Assembly (NCBI RefSeq): GCF_902167145.1
Contig: NC_050103.1
Span: 181,659,625-181,723,624, forward strand
Direction: 5' to 3'
Length of the DNA stretch: 64,000 nucleotides
DNA from: Zea mays
Lineage: Eukaryota > Streptophyta > Magnoliopsida > Poales > Poaceae
The stretch's first letter is position 1, and each line of letters starts with the position of its first letter. This document shows, in pieces, positions 52,687-64,000 of the stretch. The notes under the pieces are model-generated. The model was not told the DNA's origin, did no database searches, and was given only the letters and a program-made list of their open reading frames with translations. Position numbers and translations under genes: made by a program.

Positions 52687-53273
52687 AGCCCCTAGGCGCA
52701 TGGAGGAGATACACAAGCAACCTTTGAGCATTCTTGATCATCCACACTAAGTCTCTGCGCATTCGTTTGTGTTTCTAAGTGATTCGAGCTCTGTTCTAAG
52801 TGAGAACTCTGAGATAGTCTTGTGAGCTCGATTCTTGGCCGTGTGTGTGCGCTTTTGCTGTGGATTTGTGTGTGTTGCTTCCCTCCCTTACTCTGTGTTT
52901 CATTTGTGATCATATACTTGTAAGGGCAAGAGACTCCAATTTGTGGAGATTCCTTGCAAACTGGATAGTGAAAGGAAAACAAAACACCGTGGTATTCAAG
53001 TGGGTCTTTGGACCGCTTGAGAGGGGTTGATTGCAACCCTCGTCCGTTGGGACGCCACAACGTGGAGTAGGCAAGCGTTGGTCTTGGCCGAACCACGGGA
53101 TAAAACCACTGTGTCACTCTGTGCTTGATTGGATTCTTGTGGTTATTGTGTTTTGACTCCTCTCTAGCCACTTGGCATAAACTGTGCTAACACCTAATCA
53201 AGTTTTGTGGCTATAAGTTTGAAGTTTTTACAGGATCACCTATTCACCCCCCCCCCCTCTAGGTGCTCTCAAT

Positions 53274-53285
53274 TGGTATCAGAGC
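53274..53285 (+). promoter_or_regulatory. Primer-binding site of Sirevirus copy 3
   Basis: TGGTATCAGAGC, complement of the 3' end of initiator-methionine tRNA, two bases after the LTR. Confidence 0.93.
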
Positions 53286-53321
53286 CGTTCTCTTCAAGAA
53301 AGGGACTAACCGCCCGAAGAG

Positions 53322-55700
53322 ATGGATCCTAAGGGGAAGGGAATTGTGATCAACGACAAGGAGAAGGAGTCCTTCGTCAACGAGCCAAGGGATGACAAGT
53401 CCAATGACTCGGGCTCGGGCCACAAGCGAAGAGATGGGAAGAAGAAGAAGACAAGACGCATCAAGGAGATCGTCTACTACGACAGCGATGAGTCCTCTTC
53501 TTCCCAAAAGGACGACGACTACGACAAACAAAGAAAACCGGTTAATTCGAACTTTTCTTTTGATTACTCTCGTATTCCGCAAAGTTCACATTCTCATTTG
53601 CTCTCCATTCCACTCGGCAAGCCCCCACACTTTGATGGAGAGGACTACGGATTTTGGAGCCACAAAATGCGTAGTCACCTATTCTCTCTCCATCCTAGTA
53701 TATGGGAGATTGTAGAGAGTGGAATGCATTTTGATAGTTCGGATAGTCCCATGTTCATTAATGAACAAATTCATAAGAATGCACAAGCTACTACTGTTCT
53801 TCTAGCTTCCTTGTGCAGGAATGAATACCATAAGGTGAGCGGCTTGGATAACGCCAAGCAAATCTGGGACACCCTCAAGATTTCTCATGAGGGGAACGAC
53901 GTCACCTTACTCACCAAGATGGAGTTGGTGGAGGGCGAGCTTGGACGGTTCGCAATGATAAGGGGCGAGGAGCCAACGCAAACATACAATCGGCTCAAGA
54001 CCCTTATCAACAAGATAAGAAGCTACGGGAGCACGCGATGGACGGACCACGACGTCGTCCGCCTAATGCTAAGGTCATTTACCGTTCTTGATCCTCACTT
54101 GGTGAACAATATACGTGAAAATCCCAGGTACACCAAGATGTCGCCCGAAGAAGTTCTTGGGAAATTTGTTAGCGGGCGAATGATGATCAAGGAGGCGAGA
54201 TATGTGGACGACGCCTTGAATGGTCCGATCAACGAGCCGCAACCTCTCGCTCTCAAGGCAACACGAAGCAAGGAGGCGCTACCTAGCAAGGTGGCACAAA
54301 TTGAGGCGGCCGGACTCAACGATGAAGAGATGGCTCTCATCATCAAGAGATTCAAGACGGCGCTAAATGGTCGCAAGGGGCAGCCAAGCAAGACCAAGAC
54401 CAAGGGGAAGCGCTCATGCTTCAAATGCGGTAAGCTTGGTCATTTTATCGCTAACTGTCCCAATAATGAAAGTGACCAGGAAAAGGGGAACAAAAGAGAA
54501 AAGAAGAAGCAATACAAGAAGGCAAAGGGCGAGGCGCATCTAGGAAAGGAGTGGGACTCGGATTGCTCCTCCTCCGACTCCGACAACGAAGGACTCGCCG
54601 CCACTGCCTTCAACAAATCGGCTCTCTTCCCCAACGAGCGTCTCACATGTCTTATGGCAAGGGAGAAGAAGGTGAGTACTCAAGACTCCACTTATGCTTC
54701 TTCTAGTGATAGTGAGTCTAGTGATGATGACATAGATTATTCATGCTTGTTCAAGGGCTTAGATAGATCTAAGATAGATAAAATCAATGAATTGATTGAT
54801 GCATTGAATGAAAAGGATAGGCTTTTAGAAAAGCAGGAGGATTTATTGTATGATGAACATGATAAATTTGTAGAGGCACAAAAATCATATGCTTTAGAAG
54901 TAAAAAGAAATGAAATGCTTTCTTATGAACTATCTACTTGTCATGAAACCATTTCTACTTTACAAGGTGTTAACAATGATTTAAATGCTAAGTTAGAAGT
55001 AGCAAATAAATCTAATTCTTGTGTAGAACATGTTAAGATTTGCACTAGGTGTAAGGATTTCGATGTTGATGCCTGTAGTGAACATCTAGTTTTAATTTCC
55101 AAATTAAATAAGGAAGTGGCTAGTCTTAATGCCCAACTTAAGACTAGCAAGAATGAAGTTGATAAAATAAAATTTGCAAGGGATGCCTATACGGTTGGTA
55201 GACACCCCTCAATTAAGGATGGTCTTGGCTTCAAGAGAGAGGCCAAGAACTTAACAAGCCATAAGGCTCCCATCTTCGTCAAGGAGAAAGGGAAGGCCCC
55301 TATGGCTAGTAATGCTAAAAAGAACCATGCTTTTATGTATTATGATAGGAGAAATGCTAGAAATGCTTATAATGATTTTGATTCACATGTTTATGATTCT
55401 CATGCCATGTTTGCCTCTAGTTCTTCTTATAAGCATGATAGGGATATGCCTAGGAGAAATATTGCTCATGTGCCTAGAAAGAATGTTATTCATGCTCCTA
55501 GGAAAGTAGTGAATGAACCTTCTATAATTTATTGTGCTTTAAACACTTCCTTTGCTATTTGTAGAAAGGATAGGAAAATAGTTGCTAGGAAGTTAGGGGC
55601 AAAATGCAAGGGAGACAGGACTTGCATTTGGGTCCCTAAGGACATTTGTGCTAACCTTGCAGGACCCAACATGAGTTGGGTACCTAAGACCCAAGCCTAA
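53322..55700 (+). CDS. gag: Sirevirus copy 3 Gag (792 aa)
   Basis: Structural protein of the cytoplasmic particle. ATG 53322 (MDPKGKG) is the first ATG after the primer-binding site. The N-terminus is charged (residues 1-75). The UBN2/Copia Gag core spans about 100-290 ([35 protein letters not shown]). The CCHC knuckle [14 protein letters not shown] is at about 366-379. A Lys-rich stretch, an acidic Ser/Asp stretch and a long coiled-coil region (about 485-640) follow. 792 residues is long for Copia Gag but normal for Sireviruses. It ends WVPKTQA with TAA at 55698; pol begins in the +1 frame eight bases later, so Gag and Pol must be linked by recoding, splicing or a separate start. Confidence 0.93.
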   Translation: MDPKGKGIVINDKEKESFVNEPRDDKSNDSGSGHKRRDGKKKKTRRIKEIVYYDSDESSSSQKDDDYDKQRKPVNSNFSFDYSRIPQSSHSHLLSIPLGKPPHFDGEDYGFWSHKMRSHLFSLHPSIWEIVESGMHFDSSDSPMFINEQIHKNAQATTVLLASLCRNEYHKVSGLDNAKQIWDTLKISHEGNDVTLLTKMELVEGELGRFAMIRGEEPTQTYNRLKTLINKIRSYGSTRWTDHDVVRLMLRSFTVLDPHLVNNIRENPRYTKMSPEEVLGKFVSGRMMIKEARYVDDALNGPINEPQPLALKATRSKEALPSKVAQIEAAGLNDEEMALIIKRFKTALNGRKGQPSKTKTKGKRSCFKCGKLGHFIANCPNNESDQEKGNKREKKKQYKKAKGEAHLGKEWDSDCSSSDSDNEGLAATAFNKSALFPNERLTCLMAREKKVSTQDSTYASSSDSESSDDDIDYSCLFKGLDRSKIDKINELIDALNEKDRLLEKQEDLLYDEHDKFVEAQKSYALEVKRNEMLSYELSTCHETISTLQGVNNDLNAKLEVANKSNSCVEHVKICTRCKDFDVDACSEHLVLISKLNKEVASLNAQLKTSKNEVDKIKFARDAYTVGRHPSIKDGLGFKREAKNLTSHKAPIFVKEKGKAPMASNAKKNHAFMYYDRRNARNAYNDFDSHVYDSHAMFASSSSYKHDRDMPRRNIAHVPRKNVIHAPRKVVNEPSIIYCALNTSFAICRKDRKIVARKLGAKCKGDRTCIWVPKDICANLAGPNMSWVPKTQA

Positions 55701-55707
55701 ATTTGCC

Positions 55708-58700
55708 TTGCAGGTTTATGCATCCGGGGGTTCAAGCTGGATTATTGACAGCGGATGCACAAACCATATGACGGGGGAGAAGAAGATGTTCACCTCCTAC
55801 GTCAAAAATAAGGATTCCCAAGATTCAATTATATTCGGTGATGGGAATCAAGGCAAGGTAAAAGGGCTAGGTAAAATTGCAATTTCTAATGAGCATTCTA
55901 TATCAAATGTATTCTTAGTGGAGAGTCTTGGATATAATTTGCTATCTGTCAGTCAATTATGTCAAATGGGATATAATTGTTTATTTACAAATGTAGATGT
56001 GTCTGTCTTTAGAAGAAGTGATGGTTCACTAGCTTTTAAGGGTGTATTAGACGGCAAACTTTATTTAGTTGATTTTGCAAAAGAAGAGGCCGGTCTAGAT
56101 GCATGCTTAATGGCTAAGACTTGCATGGGCTGGCTGTGGCATCGCCGCTTAGCACATGTGGGGATGAAGAACCTCCACAAGCTTCTAAAGGGAGAACATG
56201 TGATAGGTCTAACCAATGTTCATTTCGAAAAAGATAGACCTTGTGCAGCTTGTCAAGCAGGGAAACAGGTGGGAGGAGCGCATCACAGCAAGAATGTGAT
56301 GACCACTTCAAGACCCCTGGAGCTGCTGCATATGGATCTCTTCGGACCCGTCGCCTATCTAAGCATAGGGGGAAGTAAGTATGGTCTAGTTATTGTTGAT
56401 GACTTTTCCCGCTTCACTTGGGTGTTCTTTTTGCAGGATAAGTCTGAAACCCAAGGGACCCTCAAGCGCTTCCTCAGGAGGGCTCAAAATGAGTTTGAGC
56501 TCAAAGTGAAGAAGATAAGGAGCGACAACGGGTCCGAATTCAAGAACCTTCAAGTAGAGGAGTTCCTTGAAGAAGAAGGGATCAAGCACGAGTTCTCCGC
56601 TCCCTACACACCACAGCAAAATGGTGTGGTAGAGAGGAAGAACAGGACGCTCATTGACATGGCGAGGACGATGCTAGGAGAATTCAAGACCCCCGAGTGC
56701 TTTTGGACGGAAGCCGTGAACACTGCTTGCCATGCCATCAACAGGGTCTACCTTCATCGCCTCCTCAAGAAGACGTCATATGAGCTTCTAACCGGTAACA
56801 AACCCAATGTATCTTACTTTCGTGTATTTGGGAGCAAGTGCTACATTCTAGTGAAGAAAGGTAGAAATTCTAAGTTTGCTCCCAAAGCTGTAGAAGGGTT
56901 TTTGTTAGGTTATGACTCAAATACAAAGGCGTATAGAGTCTTCAACAAATCATCGGGTTTGGTTGAAGTCTCTAGCGACGTTGTATTTGATGAGACTAAT
57001 GGCTCTCCAAGAGAGCAAGTTGTTGATTGTGATGATGTAGATGAAGAAGATGTTCCGACGGCCGCTATACGGACCATGGCGATTGGAGAAGTACGGCCAC
57101 AGGAACAAGATGAACGAAATCAACCTTCTTCCTCAACTATGGTGCATCCCCCAACCAAAGATGACGAACAGGTACCTCAAGTGGAGGCGCTCGATCAAGG
57201 GGGAGCACAAGATAATCATGTGATGGAGGAAGAAGCGCAACCGGCACCTCCAACCCAAGTTCGAGCGGTGATTCAAAGGGATCATCCCGTCGACCAAATT
57301 CTGGGTGACATTAGCAAGGGAGTAACTACTCGATCTCGATTAGTTAATTTTTGTGAGCATTACTCCTTTGTCTCTTCTATTGAGCCTTTCAGGGTAGAAG
57401 AGGCCTTGCTAGATCCAGACTGGGTGTTGGCCATGCAAGAGGAGTTAAACAACTTCAAGCGCAATGAAGTTTGGACACTGGTGCCTCGTCCGAAGCAAAA
57501 TGTTGTGGGAACCAAGTGGGTGTTCCGCAACAAACAGGACGAGCACGGGGTGGTGACGAGGAACAAGGCTCGACTTGTGGCAAAAGGTTATGCCCAAGTC
57601 GCAGGTTTGGATTTCGAGGAGACTTTTGCTCCTGTGGCTAGGCTAGAATCAATTCGTATCTTGCTAGCATATGCCGCTCACCATTCTTTCAGGTTGTTTC
57701 AAATGGATGTGAAGAGCGCCTTCCTCAACGGGCCAATCAAGGAGGAGGTGTACGTGGAGCAACCCCCTGGCTTCGAGGATGAACGGTACCCCGACCATGT
57801 GTGTAAGCTCTCTAAGGCGCTCTATGGACTTAAGCAAGCCCCAAGAGCATGGTATGAATGCCTTAGAGATTTCTTAATTGCTAATGCTTTCAAGGTTGGG
57901 AAAGCCGATCCAACTCTTTTTACTAAGACTTGTAATGGTGAATTGTTTGTGTGCCAAATTTATGTCGATGACATAATATTTGGTTCTACTAACCAAAAGT
58001 CTTGTGAAGAGTTTAGCAGGGTGATGACGCAGAAATTCGAGATGTCGATGATGGGCGAGTTGAACTACTTCCTTGGGTTCCAAGTGAAGCAACTCAAGGA
58101 CGGCACCTTCATCTCCCAAACGAAGTACACGCAAGATCTGCTAAAGCGGTTTGGGATGAAGGACGCCAAGCCCGCAAAGACTCCGATGGGGACCGACGGA
58201 CACACCGACCTCAACAAAGGAGGTAAGTCCGTTGATCAAAAAGCATACCGGTCAATGATAGGTTCTTTGCTTTACTTATGTGCTAGTAGACCGGATATTA
58301 TGCTTAGCGTATGCATGTGTGCTAGATTTCAATCCGATCCTAAGGAGTGTCACTTAGTGGCGGTGAAGCGAATTCTTAGATATTTGGTTGCTACGCCTTG
58401 CTTCGGGCTCTGGTATCCAAAGGGGTCTACCTTTGACTTAGTTGGATACTCAGACTCCGACTATGCTGGATGTAAGGTCGATAGGAAGAGTACATCGGGG
58501 ACGTGCCAATTCTTAGGAAGGTCCCTGGTGTCATGGAACTCTAAGAAACAAACTTCCGTTGCCCTATCCACCGCTGAGGCCGAGTATGTTGCCGCAGGAC
58601 AGTGTTGCGCGCAACTACTTTGGATGAGGCAAACCCTCAGGGACTTTGGCTACAATCTGAGCAAAGTCCCACTCCTATGTGACAATGAGAGTGCTATCCG

Positions 58701-58914
58701 CATGGCGGAGAATCCTGTTGAGCACAGCCGCACAAAGCACATAGACATCCGGCATCACTTTTTGAGAGACCACCAGCAAAAGGGAGATATCGAAGTGTTT
58801 CATGTTAGCACCGAGAACCAGCTAGCCGATATCTTCACTAAGCCTCTAGATGAGAAGACCTTTTGCAGGTTGCGTAGTGAGCTAAATGTCTTAGATTCGC
58901 GGAACCTGGATTGA
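55708..58914 (+). CDS. pol: Sirevirus copy 3 Pol (about 1068 aa, uninterrupted)
   Basis: Protease with IIDSGC (residues 12-17). GAG-pre-integrase zinc block with HRRLAHVG and CAACQAGK. Integrase core with HMDLFGP, SDNGSEF and [11 protein letters not shown], giving the D, D, E triad. Reverse transcriptase with [21 protein letters not shown] and YVDD (residues 752-755). RNase H with [18 protein letters not shown] and CDNESAI. It ends LDSRNLD. There is no stop or frameshift and all catalytic residues are present. No ATG is at the frame start; the frame opens just after the Gag stop at TTGCAGGTTTATGCA, so the true start of translation is unknown. No envelope-like frame follows. Confidence 0.94.
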   Translation: MQVYASGGSSWIIDSGCTNHMTGEKKMFTSYVKNKDSQDSIIFGDGNQGKVKGLGKIAISNEHSISNVFLVESLGYNLLSVSQLCQMGYNCLFTNVDVSVFRRSDGSLAFKGVLDGKLYLVDFAKEEAGLDACLMAKTCMGWLWHRRLAHVGMKNLHKLLKGEHVIGLTNVHFEKDRPCAACQAGKQVGGAHHSKNVMTTSRPLELLHMDLFGPVAYLSIGGSKYGLVIVDDFSRFTWVFFLQDKSETQGTLKRFLRRAQNEFELKVKKIRSDNGSEFKNLQVEEFLEEEGIKHEFSAPYTPQQNGVVERKNRTLIDMARTMLGEFKTPECFWTEAVNTACHAINRVYLHRLLKKTSYELLTGNKPNVSYFRVFGSKCYILVKKGRNSKFAPKAVEGFLLGYDSNTKAYRVFNKSSGLVEVSSDVVFDETNGSPREQVVDCDDVDEEDVPTAAIRTMAIGEVRPQEQDERNQPSSSTMVHPPTKDDEQVPQVEALDQGGAQDNHVMEEEAQPAPPTQVRAVIQRDHPVDQILGDISKGVTTRSRLVNFCEHYSFVSSIEPFRVEEALLDPDWVLAMQEELNNFKRNEVWTLVPRPKQNVVGTKWVFRNKQDEHGVVTRNKARLVAKGYAQVAGLDFEETFAPVARLESIRILLAYAAHHSFRLFQMDVKSAFLNGPIKEEVYVEQPPGFEDERYPDHVCKLSKALYGLKQAPRAWYECLRDFLIANAFKVGKADPTLFTKTCNGELFVCQIYVDDIIFGSTNQKSCEEFSRVMTQKFEMSMMGELNYFLGFQVKQLKDGTFISQTKYTQDLLKRFGMKDAKPAKTPMGTDGHTDLNKGGKSVDQKAYRSMIGSLLYLCASRPDIMLSVCMCARFQSDPKECHLVAVKRILRYLVATPCFGLWYPKGSTFDLVGYSDSDYAGCKVDRKSTSGTCQFLGRSLVSWNSKKQTSVALSTAEAEYVAAGQCCAQLLWMRQTLRDFGYNLSKVPLLCDNESAIRMAENPVEHSRTKHIDIRHHFLRDHQQKGDIEVFHVSTENQLADIFTKPLDEKTFCRLRSELNVLDSRNLD

Positions 58915-59700
58915 ATTGTAGCATACATGTAGTTATGCTTTTGATCATGTTCCTTTTTTGCATTATGTTGCTTATTATGGTGCTCAAGTTGTACAAACAC
59001 TCCCTGGACCTCACAAGTCCGTTGCAAAGTGATGCACATGTTTAGGGGGAGATGTGTTACAACTTGACCCTTTGAGACTAACCTTGTGCTTGAGTTTGAT
59101 AATTTAGTCTCGAAGGAGGATTGAAAGGGAAAAGATGGACTTGGACCATGAAAGACTTCCACTGCACTCCGATGAGAGGGTAACTAATTCCAAGTTCATC
59201 TCATGAAATCTTATTGCCATTTGCTCTTAATTAAAGACTTTGGTGAGGCAATGGGGTTAAAAGGCCAAGATTGATCCCGTTTTGGTGCTTGATGCCAAAG
59301 GGGGAGAAAATAAAGGCCAAAGCGATAAATGGATCAGCTACCACTTGAAAGATTTTGAAAATAGTAGAATAGAGTTTTTGTTGTGTCAAAAGCTTTTATT
59401 GTCTCTCTTGTCAAAAGTTGGCTTCTTGTGGGGAGAAGTATTGATTATGGGAAATAGGGGGAGTTTTTGAAATCTTTGATCAATCTTTTTTGGAATGACT
59501 CTCTTTATACTTCAACATGTGTGTTTGACTTAGAGATAGAGATTTGAGTTTGATTTGCTAAAACAAACCAAGTGGTGGCAAAGGATGATCCATATATGCC
59601 AAAATTGAATAAAACTTAAATTTATTTTATTTGAAGTGAGTTTGCACTTGTTCTAGTTGCTTTATGTTGTGTTGGCATAAATCATCAAAAAGGGGGAGAT
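58915..59700 (+). promoter_or_regulatory. Sirevirus copy 3 3' untranslated region with repeated polypurine tracts
   Basis: AGGGGGAG-type tracts at about 59043, 59299, 59456 and 59690-59699. The last abuts the 3' LTR and is the functional candidate. The same spacing is seen in copy 2. Confidence 0.88.
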
Positions 59701-60984
59701 TGAAAGGGAAATGTGCCCTTGGGCCATTTCTATGTATTTTGGTGATTGAGTGCCAACACATGTGCTTAATTGGGAATTTATGTACATGGATGAACAAGGT
59801 GAAAATCATGAAGTAAAGGTATGTTTCTAAGCCTTAGTACATTGGTTTTAAGTACTAATATATTTGTCTAAGTGTTAGAAACAGAAAGAAGAAGAATAGA
59901 GAAAAGGAGAAGGGACTTGGCTGTGTGCTGCCAAGACCCAGCTCGGTCTGGAGCACCGGACTGTCCGGTGTGCACCGGACAGTGTCCGGTGCGCCAGGCT
60001 GGCGCGACTCGAACTGGCCGCTCTCGGGAAATTGGCCGGCGGCGTACGGCTAAAATTCACCGGACTGTCCGGTGTGCACCGGACTGTCCGGTGAGCCATC
60101 GGTCGGCCAGGGCCAACGGTCGGCCACGCAATCCGCGCGGGACACGTGGCCGAGCCAACGGTCGGAAGACGGCACCGGACTGTCCGGTGTGCACCGGACA
60201 TGTCCGGTGCGCCAACAGCGCCAGATCTGCCAACGGTCTGCAACGGTCGTCTTCGCCGTTTAAGGAAACAAATCGGGCACCGGACAGTGTCCGGTGTGCA
60301 CCGGACTGTCCGGTGCCCCCGACGACAGAAGGCAAGGATGGCCTTCCGGATTTGCTCTCAACGGCTCCTAGCTGCCTTGGGGCTATAAAAGGAGCCCCTA
60401 GGCGCATGGAGGAGATACACAAGCAACCTTTGAGCATTCTTGATCATCCACACTAAGTCTCTGCGCATTCGTTTGTGTTTCTAAGTGATTCGAGCTCTGT
60501 TCTAAGTGAGAACTCTGAGATAGTCTTGTGAGCTCGATTCTTGGCCGTGTGTGTGCGCTTTTGCTGTGGATTTGTGTGTGTTGCTTCCCTCCCTTACTCT
60601 GTGTTTCATTTGTGATCATATACTTGTAAGGGCAAGAGACTCCAATTTGTGGAGATTCCTTGCAAACTGGATAGTGAAAGGAAAACAAAACACCGTGGTA
60701 TTCAAGTGGGTCTTTGGACCGCTTGAGAGGGGTTGATTGCAACCCTCGTCCGTTGGGACGCCACAACGTGGAGTAGGCAAGCGTTGGTCTTGGCCGAACC
60801 ACGGGATAAAACCACTGTGTCACTCTGTGCTTGATTGGATTCTTGTGGTTATTGTGTTTTGACTCCTCTCTAGCCACTTGGCATAAACTGTGCTAACACC
60901 TAATCAAGTTTTGTGGCTATAAGTTTGAAGTTTTTACAGGATCACCTATTCACCCCCCCCCCCCCCCCCCTCTAGGTGCTCTCA
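59701..60984 (+). repeat. 3' LTR of Sirevirus copy 3
   Basis: 1284 bp, identical to the 5' LTR except for two bases and a longer C run (18 instead of 11) just before TCTAGGTGCTCTCA. Confidence 0.97.
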
Positions 60985-61165
60985 GCATTAAGACCTCAAA
61001 GGAGTGAAACCACTCCTCCGAGGCCTCAGGGGCTACACCCGGCGGGTGCGCTCGCGCGCACCCGCCGGAACAAAATGCAACCGAGAAAGGTTGGTCCCCT
61101 TGCAAAAAAGTGCGACGAAAGCCTCGAAGCGAATGCTAACACTCCCTTCGAGGCTCGGGGGCTAC
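60985..61165 (+). other. Gypsy 3' untranslated part, final segment with polypurine tract
   Basis: The Gypsy interior resumes at the GCATT duplication. It includes a palindrome-like GCGGGTGCGCTCGCGCGCAC CCGC stretch (about 61040-61065). It ends in GAGGCTCGGGGGCTAC directly before the 3' LTR, the likely polypurine primer. Confidence 0.8.
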
Positions 61166-63170
61166 TGTCGGGGACCATAATTAGGGGTACCCTCAAGACT
61201 CCTAATTCTCAGCTGGTAACCCCCATCAGCATAAAGCTGCAAAGGCCTGATGGGTGCGATTAAGTCAGGGATCAGTCCATTCGAGCGACTCGATCATGCC
61301 TCGCCCGAGCCTAGCCTCGGACAAGGGCAGCCGACCCCGGAGGATTTCCGTCTCGCCCGAGGCCCCCCTCCAACGGCGGACACGTCTCCGGCTCGCCCGA
61401 GGCCCTGCCTTCGCTAAGAAGCAACCCTGACTAAATCGCCGCACCAACCGACCGAATCGCAGGAGCATTTAACGCAAAGGTGGCCTGACACCTTTATCCT
61501 GACACACGCCCCCCGGCAGAGCCGAAGTGACCGCCGTCACTTCGCCGCTCCACTGACCGGCCTGACAAAAGGACAGCGTCGCCTGCGCCACTCCGACTGC
61601 AGTGCCACTTGACAGAGTGAGACTGACAGGCAGTCAGGCCCTGCCAAAGGCACCATAGGAAGCTCCGCCCGACCCCAGGGCTCAGACTCGGGCTAAGTCC
61701 CGGAAGACGGCGAACTCCGCTCCGTCCGACCCCAGGGCTCGGACTCGGGCTAAGTCCCGGAAGACGGCGAACTCCGCTCCGCCCGACCCAGGGCTCGGAC
61801 TCGGGCTAGGCCCCGGAAGACGGCGAACTCCGCTCCGCCCGACCTAGGGCTCGGACTCGGGCTAGGTCCCGGAAGGCGGCGAACTCTGCTCCGCCCGACC
61901 CAGGGCTCGGACTCGGGCTAAGTCCCAGAAGACGACGAACTCCGCTCCGCCCGACCCAGGGCTCGGACTCGGGCTAAGTCCCAGAAAACGGCGAACTCCG
62001 CTCCGCCCGACCCAGGGCTCGGACTCGGGCTAAGTCCAGGAAGACGGCGAACTCCGCTCCGCCCGATCCAGGGCTCGGACTCGGGCTAAGTCCCAGAAGA
62101 CGGCGAACTCCGCTCCGCCCGACCCAGGGCTCGGACTCGGGCTAAGTCCCGGAAGACGGCGAACTCCGCTCCGCCCGACCCCAGGGCTCGGACTCGGGCT
62201 AGGTCCCGGAAGACGGCGAACTCCGCTCCGCCCGACCCCAGGGCTCGGACTCGGGCTCAGCCCCAGAAGACGACAAACTCCGCTCCGCCCGACCCCAGGG
62301 CTCGGACTCGGGCTCAGCCCCAGAAGACGACGAACTCCGCTTCGCCCGACCCCAGGGCTCGGACTCCGCCCTGGCCTCTGCCGAACGACCTCCGCCTCGC
62401 CCGACCCAGAGGCTCGGGCTCGGCCTCGGCCACGGAAGACAGACTCGACCTCGGCTTCGGAGGAGCCTCCACGTCGCCCAACCTTGGGCGCAGACCAGCC
62501 ACGTCGACAGGAAGCGCCATCATCACCCTACCCCGAGTTGACTCGGGCCGCAGAGAACAAGACCGGTGTCCCATCTGGCTAGCTCCGCCAGATAGGCAAT
62601 GATGGTGCCCCGCGTGCTCTGTGACGACGGCGGCTCTCAGCTCTCTTACGGAAGCAGGAGGACGTCAGCAAGGACACAACCGCTCCGACAGCTGTCCCTC
62701 CATCAGGCTCCGTCGCTCCTCCGACGACCACGACATCACACCAGCTGGGTGCCAAGTTCTCTCCGGCTGCCACATCGGCATGTACTTAGGGCGCTAGCTC
62801 TCCCCCGCTAGACACGTAGCACTCTGCTACACCCGTTGTACACCTGGATCCTCTCCTTACGCCTATAAAAGGAAGGACCAGGGCCCTCTTAGAGAGGGTT
62901 GGCCGCGCGGGGACGAGGACGGGACAGGCGCTCTCTTGGGGCCGCTCGCTTCCCTCTCCCGCGTGGACGCTTGTAACCCCCTACTACAAGCGCACCCGAC
63001 CTGGGCGCGGGACGAACACGAAGGCCGCGGGATTTCCACCTCTCTCACGCCCATCTCCGGTCACCTCACTTCCCCCCTTCGCGCTCGGCCTCGCGTCGAC
63101 CCATCTGGGCTGGGGCACGCGGCGACATTCACTCGTCGGCTTAGGGACCCTAGGTCTCGAAACGCCGACA
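61166..63170 (+). repeat. 3' LTR of the Gypsy element
   Basis: 2005 bp. About 30 differences from the 5' LTR, mostly transitions. Tandem array 61662-62371. TATA box 62864-62871. Ends CGCCGACA and then the target duplication CGTGG. Confidence 0.95.
61662..62371. repeat. Tandem array of 56-58-bp units in the Gypsy 3' LTR
   Basis: Same copy number and order as in the 5' LTR, with scattered point differences, so no unit has been gained or lost since insertion. Confidence 0.93.
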
Positions 63171-63175
63171 CGTGG

Positions 63176-64000
63176 TACGACAAAATATGAGTGAGAGAGA
63201 CGAAGACAAGAGAAAAAAAATGGGAGGTTAGGAGTTAATATACGATGCCAATAACGAGGAGGGGGAAGTACCTGTGGTGGTTGCATGGTTGATTGCATAA
63301 GGCTTATGTTATCATGTTGTTAGACGAGACTTAAAGAAGAAATCAGATTTACGCGCTTTGCTTGTGACATCAATTTAATAAACTTATTTAGTCGTTTAGT
63401 TCTTATACATGTAATTATTTTTATAAATAGATTATATTTAATATTTTTTATTAGTATCTAAACATTCGGCGTGATAATTAGAGGTAGACCCAGGACAAAA
63501 TGAGAGTGGGAGCACACTTAAAATGATGAGCATCAAAACACCAGAATGAGAGCATGATCGAGGGCTTATGGCATAGTGCCCTCACTCAGGCAACGTAAGT
63601 CCACCCCTGACAATGTCCAATGCCTAAAGTTTAGTCGGCGTATTAGGTAAGCCAATTATGTTCCTAACTGCACTAAATTCTGTCTCTTCGTCGCGACGGT
63701 CTCCGGAGACTGGTCAGCCCCATAATTGTGCTCCGTCAAACACGTAATTAGTCAAGAACTGTTTGCCCCATAGCGATTATACTTGGCATTTAAGGTTTCC
63801 TATAAATGAATGACAGAAATCCAAGTTTGGCACCGTAGATTTTCTCAGCCATCTGTCAGATAGAAGCAGAAAGCAAGGAATACACAAATAAACACAATTT
63901 CTTTTAGTTTGGGTGAATAAATTCCTGAAACAAGTGATGACATCTACTCAAAATCAAAATACCAGAAACAAGAGAACATGTCTCAAACCTGTTTACTAAG
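63176..64000. other. Right flanking intergenic DNA
   Basis: A/T-rich, with no reading frame or complete repeat. TAGTCGTTTAGTTCTTATAC to ATCTAAACATTCGG (63388-63470) looks like a decayed MITE, without a supported duplication. Confidence 0.5.

Larger units (their letters stand above)
51995..53271 (+). repeat. 5' LTR of Sirevirus copy 3
   Basis: TGAAAGGGAAATG...GGTGCTCTCA, 1277 bp. Palindromes CACCGGACTGTCCGGTG and variants lie between 52248 and 52612. TATA box 52678-52686. Confidence 0.97.
51995..60984 (+). mobile_element. Young, apparently intact Sirevirus (Copia) copy 3, nested in the Gypsy element
   Basis: LTRs 51995-53271 and 59701-60984 are flanked by a perfect duplication GCATT (51990-51994 and 60985-60989). 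Primer-binding site, open gag, open pol and a polypurine tract are all present. By eye the LTRs differ at two bases (the G/A near 52412/60118 and the C/T in the CCGGTG(C/T)GCACC phrase near 52484/60190) plus a C run of 11 versus 18. Length 8990 bp. At the usual grass rate of 1.3e-8 per site per year, two changes mean on the order of 60 thousand years. Ji/Opie group by recall. Confidence 0.96.
39405..63170 (+). mobile_element. Huck-like Gypsy retrotransposon (Tat clade), full length, with a nested Sirevirus
   Basis: LTRs are at 39405-41410 and 61166-63170, both TGTCGGGGACC...CGCCGACA, flanked by a perfect duplication CGTGG (39400-39404 and 63171-63175). The order gag, protease, reverse transcriptase, two RNase H domains, integrase places it in Gypsy. 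The second, archaeal-type RNase H marks the Tat clade to which maize Huck belongs; the family name is from recall of the LTR. Removing the nested element at 51995-60984 leaves about 14.8 kb. The LTRs differ by about 30 bases in 2005 (by eye, 1.5%). Pol is decayed, so it is non-autonomous. Confidence 0.93.

Noticed and set aside
1..64000. tRNA, rRNA, riboswitch or prokaryotic defence-type systems
   Set aside because: No cloverleaf with internal promoter boxes, no ribosomal RNA blocks and no bacterial gene organisation were seen on reading both strands.

Overview
The window looks like intergenic and genic DNA of a large, repeat-rich grass genome, almost certainly maize (Zea mays) or a very close relative. 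The grounds are Sirevirus (Ji/Opie-type) Copia elements with their clustered CACCGGACTGTCCGGTG palindromes, a Huck-like Gypsy element with 2-kb LTRs, a CACTA element with TTTGCCGAGTG subterminal repeats, a Helitron loaded with gene fragments, and GC-rich grass-style genes between them. No bacterial genes, operons, CRISPR arrays, rRNA or tRNA genes were seen.

Layout. 1-15736 is a three-level nest. A plus-strand Sirevirus (copy 2, only its pol 3' end and 3' LTR visible, 12882-15736) was hit by a minus-strand Sirevirus (copy 1, gag and 5' LTR visible, 1-12881). The 5' LTR of copy 1 was in turn hit by a full-length CACTA transposon (2694-12035, 3-bp duplication GCG) carrying both a TNP2-type transposase gene and a second plant-transposase (TnpA-like) gene, both broken by small lesions. 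15737-19046 holds an LTR remnant, a small MITE (16782-16918) and an intact-looking three-exon IQD calmodulin-binding protein gene (minus strand, 17464-18622). 19047-23168 is a complete hAT transposon with a 773-codon uninterrupted transposase. 23177-25031 holds an LTR-like remnant and the 3' tail of another CACTA element. 25786-26930 fits a small three-exon gene (108 aa) whose splice phases agree. It converges on a large LRR receptor kinase gene (minus strand, 27943-31122).

31434-39088 is best read as a Helitron (TC start, 7-bp hairpin with GAAG loop, CTAG end, A/T insertion site). It carries decayed exons of at least four unrelated host genes: cytosolic NADP-isocitrate dehydrogenase, a ChaC-type gamma-glutamylcyclotransferase, a Tubby-like protein (antisense) and a type-B response regulator.

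39405-63170 is a Huck-like Gypsy element (Tat clade, two RNase H domains) with 2.0-kb LTRs and perfect CGTGG target duplications. Its pol is decayed by three frameshifts and four stop codons. A very young, apparently intact Sirevirus (copy 3, 51995-60984, GCATT duplication, LTRs differing by two bases plus a C-run length) sits in its 3' untranslated part. 63176-64000 is unremarkable flanking DNA.

How it works together: only three or four host genes remain (IQD, the small gene, the receptor kinase). Everything else is transposon. The young Sirevirus and the hAT element have all visible parts for mobility, while the CACTA and Gypsy elements would need proteins supplied by relatives. I did not find a wholly new class of system. 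The most unusual items are the multi-gene Helitron, the ~413-bp near-perfect palindrome inside the CACTA element, the in-frame retainable intron that splits the kinase APE motif, and the small three-exon gene.
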